Part shown: piece by piece, positions 1 to 11,688 of the stretch
Layout: every line of letters starts with the position of its first letter
Numbering within the stretch: the stretch's first letter is position 1
NCBI GenBank assembly: GCA_963855995.1
Contig: OY979716.1
Location: 37,468,924 to 37,532,923, forward strand
Direction of reading: 5' to 3'
Source of the DNA: Muricea muricata
Taxonomy: Eukaryota > Cnidaria > Anthozoa > Malacalcyonacea > Plexauridae
DNA: 64,000 nucleotides
The notes under the pieces: model-generated
Database searches by the model: none
Told to the model about the DNA's origin: nothing
What the model saw: the letters and a program-made list of their open reading frames with translations, nothing else
Position numbers and translations under genes: made by a program

Positions 1-4
1 TTCG

Positions 5-346
5 GTGGGAGAGACTTTACTTGTGGATGCAGATTTAGAAGGACGACGGTGTAAATTTGTGGTGGACACTGGGTCAAATATTACGATTGTACGTCCGGAT
101 TTGGTAGAGACGCTAACGTCGGGGAAAATAGTGCCAACGAAAACAGTATTACGGACAGTTACAGGTGAAAATGCGCCAGTACGAGGACGCGGTAAGTTGA
201 AGATAACTGTTGGTAACAGTTTAACGGAACATGGCGTGTGGTTAGCTGACATAGTAGAAGAAGGAATAATCGGACTGGATTATTTAATGGCTAATAACTG
301 TCAGGGTAGACTTGGCAAGAAAAGTTCTGCACTTATGTATCCTTAA
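5..346 (+). pseudogene. Gypsy A retropepsin fragment
   Basis: This 113-residue stretch carries the aspartic-protease active site as VVDTGSNIT (residues 19-27) and a later IIGLDYL that corresponds to the second conserved hydrophobic-Gly element (ILG in retropepsins). In Gypsy elements the protease releases capsid and pol products from the polyprotein. The frame stops at 346, and the reverse transcriptase continues in a different frame from about 382, so one frameshift separates them. The upstream capsid and zinc knuckle are not in the window. Confidence 0.8.
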
Positions 347-381
347 AGAAAGGGGCGGAGATAGCCTTCTGTGAACCAATT

Positions 382-999
382 GTGCGTGGACCTAACAATC
401 TAGGTAGCACAGATATTACAACGCACAAGATCGACGTTGGCGAAGCCAAGCCCATTAAACAACATGCAAGAAGACTGCCAATAAAACAACGAGAAGAAGC
501 AAACGCTTTGGTCGAAGAGATGCGACGCCAAGGTGTGATAGAGCCATCACATAGTCCATGGACGTCTCCCATAGTGCTAGTCGCAAAGAAAGATGGCAGT
601 ACAAGATTTTGCATCGACTACCGAAGGTTGAACAAAATTACAAAACGTGATTCGTATCCCCTTCCACGGGTGGATACAACTTTGGATGCCATTAATGGTT
701 CAAGTTGGTTTTCGACTTTGGACTTAAAGAGCGGGTATTGGCAAGTGAAAATGGAATCCGATGATAAAGAGAAAACAGCCTTTACGACTGGAGAAGGGTT
801 GTGGCAGTTTATTGTGATGCCATTTGGTCTCTTGAATGCTCCGGCAACATTTGAGCGGCTTATGGAACGTGTTCTGCAAGGATTACCTTGGACGATATGT
901 TTAGTCTATCGAGACGATATCATTGTTCATGCGAGAACGTTAGACTTTAAATTTGCTAATCTTCGAGCAGAGACTACGACTTTTTTCCAGAGACTATGA
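382..999 (+). pseudogene. Gypsy A reverse transcriptase, N-terminal two thirds
   Basis: Recognisable RT blocks run in order: STRFCIDYRRLNKIT, FSTLDLKSGYWQV and MPFGLLNAPATFERLM, then YRDD in the catalytic position. Gypsy RTs normally read YLDD, YVDD or YIDD. The metal-binding Asp pair is kept, but the arginine is unusual. The frame ends in a stop at 999. The thumb and connection region (YLGHIV-like, about 1058-1080) follows in degraded form. Confidence 0.9.
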
Positions 1000-1122
1000 C
1001 TAGCTGGACTTAAGTTAAACGCGAAGAAATGCAATCTTTTCCAGAGAAACGTACGTTATCTTGGACACATTGTTGGTGGAACGGGTATTGCTTGATCCAC
1101 TGAAAACAGATGCTGTTAGTGC

Positions 1123-1590
1123 GTGGCCAGAACCCAAAAACCAGAGCGAAGTCTGAAGTTTCCTTGGATTGTGTACGTATTACCGCAGGTTTTTTCTCAT
1201 TTTGCTGACGTTGCCCGACCCTTGCACCAGCTGACAGAAAAGAATTGTGAGTTTGCCTGGACTGAGGAATGTCAAAGATCGTTTGAAAAGTTAAAGCAAT
1301 TGTTAAGGTCAACACCGATTTTGGCTTATCCAAACATAGAGAAAGAATTTTGCCTAGATACAGATGTATCTGACTGTGCGATTGGAGCTGTGTTTTCACA
1401 AAACCAGGGTGGTGAAGAAAAGGTGATAGCCTATTTTAGTAGAACACTGACCCGACCTGAGAAGAACTATTGCGTGACCAGGAAGGAACTTCTGGCTGTC
1501 GTAAAAGCAATTGAACATTTCCACTATTATTTATATGGTCAGAAATTTCGGGGACAAAGCAGTGGGACAGATAAGGAAGCATATCAATAG
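1123..1590 (+). pseudogene. Gypsy A RT thumb and RNase H fragment
   Basis: After a degraded stretch, the frame holds the typical Gypsy connection (FAWTEECQRSFEKLK) followed by RNase H landmarks. These are LDTDVSDCAIGAVFSQ with the first catalytic Asp, AYFSRTLTRPEKNYCVTRKE with the Glu, and an ending near HYYLYGQKF. The last RNase H block (the TDHxxL motif) is lost to a frameshift near 1550. RNase H removes the RNA strand during cDNA synthesis. Confidence 0.85.
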
Positions 1591-1637
1591 CCAAGTGGGA
1601 CAGGGTAACCGTTCAGAAGAAGACGTGGAGACGCCTC

Positions 1638-2579
1638 GTGGAGACGCCTCCAGTTGACTCTGAAAAATGGAGAGAAGGACAAAGTAAAGATATTAATGTA
1701 GCTATATTGGCCAAAGCATTGAAAGATGGCAAGCCAAGACCAGAATGGTCTTCTATTGCGCCACAGAGTGAAGAAACAAAAACTTTGTGGGCACAGTGGG
1801 ACAGTTTACGTTCGATTGATGGGATATTTTATCGGGTTTTGGAGGATTCCAGTGGTGAAAAGGAGAGCTTACAAGTTATAGTACCAAAAATACTACGAAA
1901 GGAAATTTTTGTTTTCTTGCATGGTTCAAAAGTTGGAGGACATTTTGGTGTTAACAAAACTATTGGTAAAGTGAAAGAAAGATTCTACTGGCCAAAGTTA
2001 CGGTATGATATTAAAAGATGGTGCGCTCAGTGTGACTTGTGTGCATCAAGAAAGGATCCAACAAGAAGGATGAAAGCACCGTTGGCTACTTACCTGGTTG
2101 GAGCTCCAATGGAGAGAATTGCCATAGATGTATTGGGACCTTTACCGGTTTCAGAAGACGGTAACAAATATATTCTGATTGCAATGGATTATTTTACGAA
2201 GTGGCCCGAAGCCTACCCACTTCCGAATCAAGAGGCAATAACAGTAGCAAAAGTTTTGGTTGAGCAATTTATATCTCGGTTTGTAACACCGATCGAATTA
2301 CACTCTGATCAAGGGAGGAACTTTGAGTCTCGAGTAGTTGCGAAGATGTGCAGCCTGCTGGGAATAAAGAAAACGAGAACGACGCCCCTGCACCCACAGT
2401 CTGACGGCATGGTGGAACGGTATAATAGAACATTGGAAAACCAGTTGGCAATTTTTCATGATGGGACGACAATTACGAATCCCACTGGATTTGGCACTTG
2501 GGCTTCCCCCGGAAGGAAGCAGGAACTCGGAATTATCGTATGTGGAAAAGTTAGAAGAGAGCATCAATATTGCGCATGA
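1638..2579 (+). pseudogene. Gypsy A integrase, zinc-binding and catalytic core
   Basis: The 313 residues contain the HHCC zinc-binding domain (HGSKVGGHFG then CAQCDLC) and the D,D-35-E core. The first Asp is in IAIDVLGPLP, the second in LHSDQGRNFES, and the Glu in DGMVERYNRTL. Spacing between the second Asp and the Glu is close to the canonical 35. A frameshift near 2457 moves the C-terminal part into another frame. Integrase joins the cDNA ends to host DNA. Confidence 0.92.
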
Positions 2580-2988
2580 CTTTGCTCGAAAGCATTTAAA
2601 GATAACAGCAGATGGAATGAAAACGAGGTATGACCTAGGTGCTACAGCAGAAAGGTTGACTGCTGGAACTCCTGTGTGGCTTCACAAACCCCAAAGAAAG
2701 AAAGGATTGTCTCCTAAATAGGCTAAACATTGGGCTGGTCCTTACGTGATTACGAAGCGAATAAATGACCTAGTATATAGGATAAAACTGTCAAACCGCA
2801 GCAAACCAATGGTGGTACACCGTAACAGATTAAGGAAATATGTTGGCGAAAACATACCGCGGGTAGCACCAGTGGAGGAAAGAAGTGAAGAAAGAACCGA
2901 AGCAAATCGCGGGGACGTTAGTCAGTCAGGGGCACAACCGCTGAGACGAAGTACCAGAGTAAGAACAGTGCCTGTTCATTTCAACTGA
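2458..2988 (+). pseudogene. Gypsy A integrase C-terminal region
   Basis: Two short frames (2458-2721 and 2746-2988) separated by a TAG near 2719 carry the integrase C-terminal domain. The landmarks are GTPVWLHKPQRKKGLSPK, then WAGPYVITKRIND, and a tail RRSTRVRTVPVHFN. That basic tail is the usual end of Gypsy pol and marks the boundary to the 3' untranslated part. The LTR begins about 85 bases later. Confidence 0.8.
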
Positions 2989-3073
2989 ACATGTAATTAA
3001 GAGATTAATATTCGAAATTATGACCGCTGTTGGGCGGCAAACCAAGGACGGTTTGGACTCAACGAGGGGAGTA

Positions 3074-3299
3074 TGTTGCGGTGAAGTATAAATATTGTAT
3101 AATATTAGCGTCAACTCTGAGTGCAATAACCGTGACTTGAACAATAGTATGCAAATTACAGGCTTTACAGGTGTGGAGATGGATATATATAAAAAGCCAG
3201 ACAAGGCTGGTTGGGTTGTTGATTTTAAAAATTAGATCGCATGTAGAGAGGACTTTGTTTTTTTGGGCATTTGATTAAAAGGGACTTGGGCGCGTAACA
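3074..3299 (+). repeat. Gypsy A 3' LTR (proposed limits)
   Basis: A purine-rich tract (AACGAGGGGAG) ends just before TGTTGCGGTG, the proposed LTR start. The LTR contains a TATA box (about 3182-3192, ATATATATAAAAAG). The proposed end is CGCGTAACA at 3299. The length would be about 226 bp. The second LTR is outside the window, so neither limit can be confirmed by comparison. Confidence 0.5.
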
Positions 3300-3373
3300 G
3301 TATTTATTGCGCATGTACATATGTCGTTTTCTCGTTATATTGTTAATACTTAGTTGTTACAATAGTGTTTGTA

Positions 3374-3690
3374 CGACAGATATCTGATGAAACACGGGCA
3401 CTTGTTCGGTTTTTAAAAATGGAAAACAAGTATTCTCTTCGAGAATTGCTAAAAGAGTTAAGATTTCTAAATCAAGTGTAGCACGATGTTTAAAAACACG
3501 TGTAAAAATAAGAGAAAAACAAATATTGGACAACCAAAAAAGTTCTCAGTTCGTGATCGCCGGCTTTTAAAATGCAGGATCGATCAGTTACGCCAAGTTA
3601 ATGCAAATTTTACAATGAAGGAGTTTATTCGGTTCAGTAAACTTCAATGCTCAGGTGTATCTTATGGCACGAATTTAAAGCCAGAGTAAA
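3374..3690 (+). pseudogene. Tc1/mariner-type transposase N-terminal fragment
   Basis: The frame begins RQISDETRALVRFLK, breaks near 3477, and continues as IGQPKKFSVRDRRLLK then NANFTMKEFI. This is the paired helix-turn-helix DNA-binding region of Tc1-like transposases, whose family pattern is a G-R/Q-P-K linker followed by a second helix-turn-helix. The DDE catalytic domain is missing: downstream sequence is AT-rich with no recognisable D-D-E motifs. It is a short dead remnant directly behind the Gypsy LTR. Confidence 0.65.
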
Positions 3691-3699
3691 AAAACTATA

Positions 3700-5433
3700 C
3701 TAGAAACGCCAGTTAGTTACGCGCAATTTTTTATTGAGTATGCCAAAGCGCATTAGAGCAGTTACTAAATGTAAGGGAAGCAAATGACAAATGATCACTT
3801 CATCAATTAATTAAACATGCATGTTCATGGTTCACACTTTGATTCACACAAACCTTTTAGGGATTAGGGACACAAAATTTAGGCTTTTGGCAAGGTTTTT
3901 TCACGTGAAACTTTGCAAGGGTATCCCAGCATTATGTATACTGATATTAAATTTTCAACGTAATGAAAGTATATGAAAAATTATGAAATTAAACGATTCA
4001 CGCCAAATGTGCAAATATCAAAATATGAGATCATATGCATTTTATAGGTCAAAGTGTGAACCGTGCAAAATCGTATGTTTAATATTACTTTATTGCGTAA
4101 AATTAGCCAAACACAGTGCTAAACATTGTTAACATACTATTTTTTGCTTTGTTGCGTTTTAATACATTAAACTTAGCTCGTTATTTAAATTTATATTGGT
4201 GTGAATCGTGGTGTGAACCGCGCTAACTTCATTGCAATTGTCGGTACCGGAAGCCTGATCAATTCAGTGCACTTCAAGCATCGCATTACAAAAAGCAAGC
4301 TTAGCAAAACATCAAATGCATGTCTTCATTTCTTTTTGCTGGTTTTCAAGTATTTATCTGTGCAATTGAAATACAAGGCAAAAAATTAAGACACAAATAC
4401 AAAAATGTGCTTTTGCCAAATTGAACAATTTATTTACACTTATTCAGATTCTGTTAATTATTAACTGTTTTAAACTTTTGTGCAGAATTGTCTAGCATTA
4501 TTGCTTTATATCAATACTTGTATTCAGAATGTTCATTTGGTTTCAAAAAAATTGGCCCAGTCACACAAAGCTTAAAATTGCATTCCCTATTATGTTCAGA
4601 CAATCATTTTCAAAAGTGTTTGGGACACTTGAGGAAATTTCTCATTTTTACAAATGATTCATTCCCCCACGCCCCCTTCTCGATGTTGTGACCCACCTAA
4701 CATAACATGTTATGCGTTAGGGTGTCGAGGTTGGGAAACCAACATTGATTGGGGAGGCGAAAATATAGATTTTATAAATATATCAATGGTGTACGTTCAT
4801 TTTTCATGAAAAATTGCTGGTATCCCAAGTACTTTTGAAAATGATTGTATGCTACAAAACAATATCAATTCTTTTAAACCTTTGGAGGTAGAGTAGTTAT
4901 GGTAGCTTAGTAAATTGCATATTTGCATCAACTTCCAATAACAGTTATTGCTCGTACTTCTCACGTTCCTTTATCACGCCAAAAATATGCGCGTTTTAAT
5001 TCAATGTTGGCTGTCGACCGCGCGCAACTTCCTCATTGCAATATCACGGCGAAAAGATATTGATATTGCAACATGGCATTGTTATACCATGTTAGATTAT
5101 AAACATAAATATCTATATATTCGATATTATATTTATGTATATATGAGAATACCTAGGGTAACCTTCCTCACATGAGTAAGCAAATAGTTACAAAGATTAG
5201 CAAACCACGCAAAACGCCTATCACCACAAACCACGCAAACAGGACATTGAAAAAATATTCGACGCAAAATAGCGCACTATAACAATATAATCTTGATGCA
5301 CGTATTCTAAATAGTTCTATTACACATAATAGAAACCACTTTACGCCATCAAAATTTTACAATAGTTATGATATTCACATGTGCTCGCTGACGTGTGTAG
5401 TAATCTCTGTTAATGCAATATATTGAAATCAAT
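3700..5433. other. AT-rich stretch without a recognised gene
   Basis: Only short frames without recognisable motifs occur here. The region is AT-rich with scattered homopolymers. I see no TIR, LTR or long tandem repeat. Confidence 0.5.
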
Positions 5434-5442
5434 ATATTCCTT

Positions 5443-5461
5443 CAGAGGAGGTTGGACAGCT
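5443..5461 (+). repeat. Left TIR of the 3.95-kb element
   Basis: This 19-bp repeat is perfectly complementary to the right end at 9374-9392 and sits directly after the TSD copy ATATTCCTT. Confidence 0.88.
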
Positions 5462-5469
5462 CCTCGCAA

Positions 5470-6372
5470 AGCATCATGGGAAATTTGCGTGCTTTTCCAC
5501 GCAGTGTCTCATTCATGCGTGGACTGTTGCGAAGCGAACATCTCTGTGCGACAAAGAAATATGGAAGCTTTCGAAAGACAGGACTGTCAGGCTACAATAC
5601 TTCGAGAAAATAGCACGATATATATTTATCGTTGTGATCCTTATTATGACGAGGCTTTTACAAGTCCAAGTTTACCGTTTTTAAGATTACATGTCATTTA
5701 CTGTCATTTTTGCTTTCTTGATAAATCGTACGAGTGAAGAACTTGCATTATTGATTATCCCGAACAGGCGAACACCGAGGCTCTTATTTCAAAACTGGAC
5801 GGTCTGAAATCGCCTTGTGTTGTCAATGTGAAAGCTAGCGCAATATTTGAGCCTTTCAAGGTTAGTAAGCTATGAAAATTTTCTATTTGGGAGGATCTTT
5901 TTTTATTTTTTTAAAAAGATTGTACATTTCTGAATATAAATGTTCATTGTTACAATTGTTATATTCTTGGTTTGCAAAATCCTATATCGAGTTTGATACC
6001 AAAGATCCTGTTGAAGAAGGTAAAGGATATGAAGAAGACTGGCGAATACTCTTATTGTGGGATTTTGACGTGGATCAAATATTGTCTGCAAATACAAGTG
6101 GAGTGGCTGCAGTCATCCCAGATACGGATGATATTTGTGTTACGCCCTTGCTAGATGTTAATGCGGGAAGTTGCAATTGTCCTAATTTTCCAGCTACTGA
6201 TAAGGTTTTATTATCACCTGTAGATGAAACTCGTGAGAGAGGAAATTCTCCACAACCACTTGCAGGACATGATGATACTGTTGATGCCCCAAACGTTAAT
6301 ATTCAGACGAGGTCATTGGTTCTCACAGGAATTAGAAGGTGTGATGTTTGTGATTTTGTTTCTACAGCATAA
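5470..6372 (+). pseudogene. Unrecognised coding fragments inside the TIR element
   Basis: Two frames look coding. One runs to 5737 (contains CVDCCEANISVRQRN). The second, up to 6372, reads YIEFDTKDPVEEGKGYEEDW and ends with CDVCDFVST; the part before about 5966 is probably intronic. A short Cys-rich element (CNCPNF) is present. I do not recognise the family. They lie on the same strand and upstream of the HIRAN-like piece and could be exons of the same captured gene. Confidence 0.35.
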
Positions 6373-6764
6373 TTTAATAGCAATCAGAGTATGAATGTTT
6401 AATCTTAGGAAGAAGTTTTAATTATTCTATATTTGTTAGAATTTCTATTTTTATACATTTGTTTGCTATTGATATGTATTACTGAATTATGTTCTTATTT
6501 TAGATATCGAGACTTGGTTGCACCAAGTAGTCATGAAATCTTATTTTTAGCAATAACTAGAATGATCTAATTATATCTTTGTAGAAAGGGACATGCTTGA
6601 TTGTTTGGCCCAACTGGATGATAACAGTGATGATGATGTCAGTGATGAAGATCAAGAGATAACCATTCTGTACCTTTTATTAAAAGTGCATAAGTGCTGC
6701 TCATGAACAAAATTACCTACATCTCTTGGAACTAGCATACCTTGCTCTTAAACAAAATACATCA

Positions 6765-7048
6765 GTGAAAGTTCACCTGAGGGCAGAACCTTTGAATCCA
6801 TTTGACCCAAGTGCAATTGCTTTGATTTGGACTATGGTACTGGTTAGTGTCATGTTGGCTATATTGCCTCAGAACTTTGCAAATATCTGCACTCCCTAAT
6901 GGTTACAGGAGATATTATTGATGTTTGTATTCAGCATATTAAGTATAGGGTGGACTTCTTTAAAGTAGGTTTTTATTCTGAAATCTGGATAAAAAGGCAT
7001 GGTGAGTGGGAGCCAGAAGTGGTAATTAAAAGCAAAAGTGTGCGATGA
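6765..7048 (+). pseudogene. HIRAN-like domain fragment
   Basis: The first half reads VKVHLRAEPLNPFDPSAIA, matching the HIRAN core pattern R-E-P-x-N-P-x-D-x-x-A-I/V-A. After a one-base shift near 6850 the frame continues VGYIASELCKYLHSLM, the G-Y/H-I/L-P-x-x-L block, then IKYRVDFF and the end of the domain. HIRAN domains bind 3' single-stranded DNA ends in HLTF/Rad5-type helicases. No helicase motifs follow here, so this is a detached domain in a transposon. Domain identity is from motif memory, not a search. Confidence 0.6.
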
Positions 7049-7049
7049 T

Positions 7050-8095
7050 TGCTTTGCATACTAGTATAAATTCTTTGTGAAGTACTCTAATATATTGGCA
7101 TATCTCTGAGAAATCATAAAAACTTGCCACTTATTTGACTTTTTTTTGGCCAAGAAATTTAATAATTTTTATTTGCACGCATTTTATGGTCAACTCATTA
7201 GCAATTTGACTTATTCTCAGAGCTATCGCAGCATCTAATCCACAAATAAACAGTATTTGTGTATTGACAGACATCTTTTATTTAGTATTTTTATTTAATT
7301 GCCAAATATGCAAACTAGTTTTTAGATTTTTTCAATGACTATTTAGATTTTTTATTCATCAGACTTCAAATAAGATAGCCTAAGGATAGAATAATAAAAA
7401 AAGGTTATGTGTGAAAGATGTTTGTCATATGCATTTCTGTGAAATACATGCAGGCATTAGAAATTATGCATGATTGAACATATTTAATATTCACACATTG
7501 TCAGTGCTAAATATAACTTTTGGACAATGATGTCATTTTTTATAATATGTAATATAGTAACATATTTCAGTTTATGATACAATAAACTATTCAGACCCAC
7601 AACTAGGATATGAGATATACTGAGCCAAGTACTAAATATGCAAGCTATCCCAGGGTGTCTCAGGGAGCATGCGTCTGCCCCTTGAAGATATTTGATTTTT
7701 TGAACAAAAAAATTCATCTATTATAAACAATCAGTACAATCTAACAATCTGGTAGTTATGGTAAGACTACTTTATTACCATTGTACATGAAGTACATGAA
7801 CTTTTGTTGTGGAACAATACAGCAAAGCAAAACTACTAAAATTCTGTTTGATAAATTCTTTGAATAAAAAAGCCTTTCAGTTTGAGTTTTTCAGGAACTT
7901 CCACCTAAGTCCATTGACTCAGTTTACTCGCAGCTAGTTATGGGTGTGATATACCATTTTATAGTGTTATGTAAAGTCATTTCTCTATTGGAATATGTGA
8001 ATAAAACTTATTTGATGTGTCACTTTTTTTGAATGTAAATATCAACAATAAATATCAACAACTATGCTAAATGTGTCCACACCACAATACGTACA
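7050..8095. other. AT-rich interior of the TIR element without recognised gene
   Basis: Only short frames are present and no motif is recognisable. The nearest structured sequence is the (ATG/GTG)-rich run near 8108-8132. Confidence 0.4.
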
Positions 8096-8099
8096 ATGT

Positions 8100-8560
8100 T
8101 CAGGAACTTTATGATGATGGTGGTGGTGGTAGGCTCTCTGCAGGTTTGAAATGGGCTGAACGTACACTTAATTGACCACATTGAGGGATGACAGCACGAT
8201 TAGCAACGAATACTCCAGGATCAGCCCTTCTAGATGTAGGAACACGATCTAGGCGATCTTCCCCAGTGCTTGATGGTATGTTGACGGATGCTAGTGAACC
8301 ATCGTTGTAGCGGTCCTTGGAGCCAGTAGATAATAGAATGGCAGGTCACTGGTCAGGATCACATTTTTTGGTGTATTCACTGATGACTTTCGGAAACACA
8401 TCATGAAAGGCCTTTTCATCAAAAATTGGTCCTAACAGTCCATGTAAAAAAGAAAAAATGCCTTCGACATCATCAGTTGATCCTGCTCTTGGGTGTTCTG
8501 GAAGAAGTCCTTTCTCAACTCCATATTGCTGTCTGAACTCCTTTAAATGAAAATATACTA
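8100..8560 (-). pseudogene. Unrecognised minus-strand coding fragment in the TIR element
   Basis: Reading the minus strand from about 8545 gives FKEFRQQYGVEKGLLPEHPR, then FHDVFPKVISEYTKKCDPDQ, one TGA, then RLDRVPTSRRADPGVFVANR. It reads as a conserved, low-gap coding stretch with a single stop near 8350. I do not recognise the family. It runs opposite to the HIRAN-like fragment, so the element holds at least two convergent coding pieces. Confidence 0.4.
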
Positions 8561-9373
8561 ATCTTGTCCATTTACTATTAAATATATGAGATACATTTAT
8601 AAATTATTTTGGCACGTACTAAAATGCAAAATAACAAACCAAAAATGAGTGTAAACACATCTTTGAGAACAAGTAATGAGATTTGAGAACATGTGAAACT
8701 GCACATCATTCTTCTGTTTAGGTTGTTTTTGTTTTGGGCCCTTTGATGCATTCCGTGCAACCCAAAATAGAAATATATATAAAACACGAAAAAAAACTTT
8801 CATGTTCCTGTAAAACCAATTTAACATCTTGTGTAACAATTACAATGACGCTTCTAACTTCAACTATTAGTCAACAAAATAATCTTTCTTAGCATAATGT
8901 CGGTCATAACATTAAAGCGCATGTTTAGCAATTGTCTAAACGAGTGCGGTCGATTCAAAGCGAAATATCTACATCGCGGAGTGGGGACTTTTTGGGACTT
9001 TTCTGGTGGAGTTGAAATTTATACATTTGTCTTGAAGTTAACAAAAAAAATACAAAAATCGAACCACAGGAATTCGAGATTTTTTAGTTTGAAAATTGTA
9101 AACACCAACGCAATGAAGTCGTCAAGTTGAAATGACCCTACAAACTTTCATCATAAAAATAAAGCAGAAATTAACGTTTACCTTACTAAATATTTCAGAT
9201 ATAGAAATTCCAATTACTCTTCTATCAGAATCCTTGTACATAACACATCAAATTTAAATAAAAAGATTCAAAATTTGAGTATTTTAGTACGCTATGCAAA
9301 TTTTTGTGCTGAAAAGCTTCGCAAAAACAATGTCAAAATGACGCGATTTCATTGGTCGAGAAACTCACGTGAT

Positions 9374-9392
9374 AGCTGTCCAACCTCCTCTG
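9374..9392 (-). repeat. Right TIR of the 3.95-kb element
   Basis: AGCTGTCCAACCTCCTCTG is followed immediately by the second TSD copy ATATTCCTT at 9393-9401. Confidence 0.88.
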
Positions 9393-9401
9393 ATATTCCT
9401 T

Positions 9402-10190
9402 AACGCATCTTCTGATTTTGACGCAACAAAAATTGTCAACTTCATGCGTATAGTTTGGTAGACCTACGCTTGTATGCATATAGGGCTTACTGTATTCAGT
9501 AAACCACATATAGCTTGAAGTGAGGGATTTGCAGCAGCAATATTTACGATTAATAAACGGTTTTGGGTTTCTTTTTCAAATCAACATGAAATTGTGATAT
9601 ATTCAGATCCCCATTATGCTTTCCTAAGTTTCCTTCATATTATACAACTTATTATGAATGTCCAGCACATAGAGGGAAGTAATCATGAAATTATGAGGCA
9701 TGGAATATACCAGAAAACAGCGTTGTCATGTGGAAATTAGAAGCTGATGACAACATGATTAAAAAGATGCCTATGATTGGTTAAAAACAGAAATCAGTTC
9801 CTCATATATTTATATGATTGGCCCATGCATGAAACCTTTTCAAGACAACAATAATGTAGCCTAAATCAGCAATCCTATCGGTCAATTAGTGAAATGATTT
9901 CATAACTCAAAGATTAAAATGTGAAATGTCTGCTTCTACATGATTCATGTCAGGTTTGTTTTGATCCGGTGTTATATATAAATAAGATCGATTTCCCTTT
10001 CGAATTTAATGTAATAGTCAATGAAAAAGGTTTACTTTAGGCTATTTTGCAAGTTCATATATGTTGACATTTGATTTGTCACATGTTGAAAAAGTAACAA
10101 TACTTTTTGCAAGAGAACCATGATTTTTCAATAAACAACCATTAATTTATTTGTGCCGTAAGCCAAATAATAAGAATTGTACCTAATCTA
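9402..10190. other. Non-coding interval
   Basis: AT-rich sequence with no recognisable gene, repeat or element terminus. Confidence 0.45.
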
Positions 10191-10194
10191 CTCC

Positions 10195-11268
10195 TTAATA
10201 CTAAGTACGTCTGCTGCCAAATCTGCCATTTCACTTGAGTCTATCTCATAAGTACTATCATCAAGGTCCTCAGCGAGAGAGGTATTGTTTGATTTAAAGG
10301 TATCCAGACGTTTTTCCCAAACAGACAATGCCTTGAATAAATAATCACTGTTGCACTTCAACTCATGTAGATAATTGTGAATATGATTATCCGCATCTAT
10401 AACCTCTTTGAAAACGTCTTTGTCTTTGCATGTACGTTTTGTAATTCCTTAATTTTCTTATGTTCCTGTTCGATTAAGTGCTGATATTTTGAAATTTTGT
10501 CTTTAAATTTATACACCTTTTGTGACAAGTCTAAACTGGTATCGCTAGTTTTTGACTGGCTGCCAGCTCTTATATACAAATAGTAAAATATGTTTCTGTA
10601 ACGTCCATGCTCTAGTTACAGTTCTGAAATTTTATATTTAATAATTCGACTTTCCGATACGTCCAAGAAACGTCATCTGCCCCCACTAAATCGGTCTTAT
10701 TAAAACCTAGCATTTCTTTGGAGATTTGTAACGCTTGACCTTTCACATTCCAGAATTTCATTCTTTCTTTTTCTAACCAGGATTGCTGAGATTCAATATT
10801 TGTATCTAAATATAATTCAATTTTGTTCCAGCTGAATTGGGAGCTCTTTGTCTTTACTTCAATATCATCTGTTTCAGTTTGTGACAAACTTTCATTTTTG
10901 TAAGATACCGGCATCGGTGATTTTGATATATCTGCAGGAGTTTGGGAAGTTGAAAAAGATGTGCTCAACATTTGGTTTGTTGGGACAGGCCAGTAATGAT
11001 GCCATCAACACATACAGATACATTGTAGACAGACTTCGACCTGTCTAAACTATTGACTTCATTTCACATGATTTATTCAGAACATATTTGTCGCACAGAC
11101 TATCTCGCTGCTTATTTATGTGATATTGCTACGCCTTAAAAAGGAATCTAAATGAATGGACCAGATAAAATATCCGAACACTCTTCCTCAAGCCTTTTCC
11201 TAATTTCCTGTAAACTGACATCAAGATTATCCGAGATTAGACACCCTACTACATTAGTACAGGGTATG
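10195..11268 (-). pseudogene. Unrecognised minus-strand gene fragment with coiled-coil part
   Basis: Several minus-strand pieces in succession look coding. An upstream piece has DNLDVSLQEIRKRLEEECSD (about 11250-11152). A piece at 10971-10612 has SSQFSWNKIELYLDTNIESQ and ends in a stop. A Lys/Glu-rich coiled-coil piece (10579-10397, KISKYQHLIEQEHKKIKELQ) shifts frame into DYLFKALSVWEKRLDTFKSN, and an acidic tail ends near 10195. At least two frameshifts separate them. I recognise no family. It may be a decayed transposon-borne gene or a host pseudogene. Confidence 0.35.
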
Positions 11269-11688
11269 TATATTTATAAAGAGATTGAGATAGCAGAAGC
11301 CAAAGGTATTGAAAAGAAAAGGAGAATCTTTTGGAATGAAAAATGTGATGAGATATGTAAAAATGGAAAATATAACAGTTAAGCTACAATTTTACACAGT
11401 CATCATAATCTTACTATGAACCAAGAACCATGTTTGTCCACTAAATCATTGTGATAATATAAACAAACAAATTTGTAACTTTTTTCAAGATTTTTTGTGC
11501 AAGAATATAAAAGTTGCTCTAAAAACTCAACTGTTCAGTGCACAGCGGTAACATAGAAGTGGTAATACATAATTGTATATACATAAACATTAATAGAAAT
11601 ACTAAAATTGTGCCAGAGGAATTTTACATTGATATAAGTTATTCTATTATATCATTAATTCTATTCTAATTCTCTGAATAGTAAATTA

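Larger units (their letters stand above)
1..3299 (+). mobile_element. Ty3/Gypsy retrotransposon A (412/mdg1-like), 5' truncated by window edge
   Basis: The order protease, reverse transcriptase, RNase H, integrase, 3' LTR is that of Ty3/Gypsy pol. The capsid part and 5' LTR lie outside the window. The pol frame is broken near positions 345, 1000, 1590, 2460 and 2720, so this copy is dead. The integrase style (HHCC, then a D,D-35-E core) resembles the 412/mdg1 group; that clade placement is from memory of the family and is tentative. Confidence 0.9.
5443..9392. mobile_element. 3.95-kb TIR transposon with 9-bp TSD (hAT-like termini, unplaced)
   Basis: The ends are perfect 19-bp inverted repeats, CAGAGGAGGTTGGACAGCT at 5443 and its complement ending at 9392. 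They are flanked by identical ATATTCCTT (5434-5442 and 9393-9401). A CAG start with an 8-bp TSD plus one chance base would fit hAT; a true 9-bp TSD would fit Mutator or Merlin better. No transposase motif was recognised inside. The interior carries fragments on both strands (5470-6372 +, HIRAN-like 6765-7048 +, 8100-8560 -), so the element is probably non-autonomous or strongly decayed. Confidence 0.85.

Noticed and set aside
3374..3400. CTGATGAAAC as a hammerhead ribozyme core
   Set aside because: It lies within the Tc1 coding motif RQISDETR and lacks stem II.
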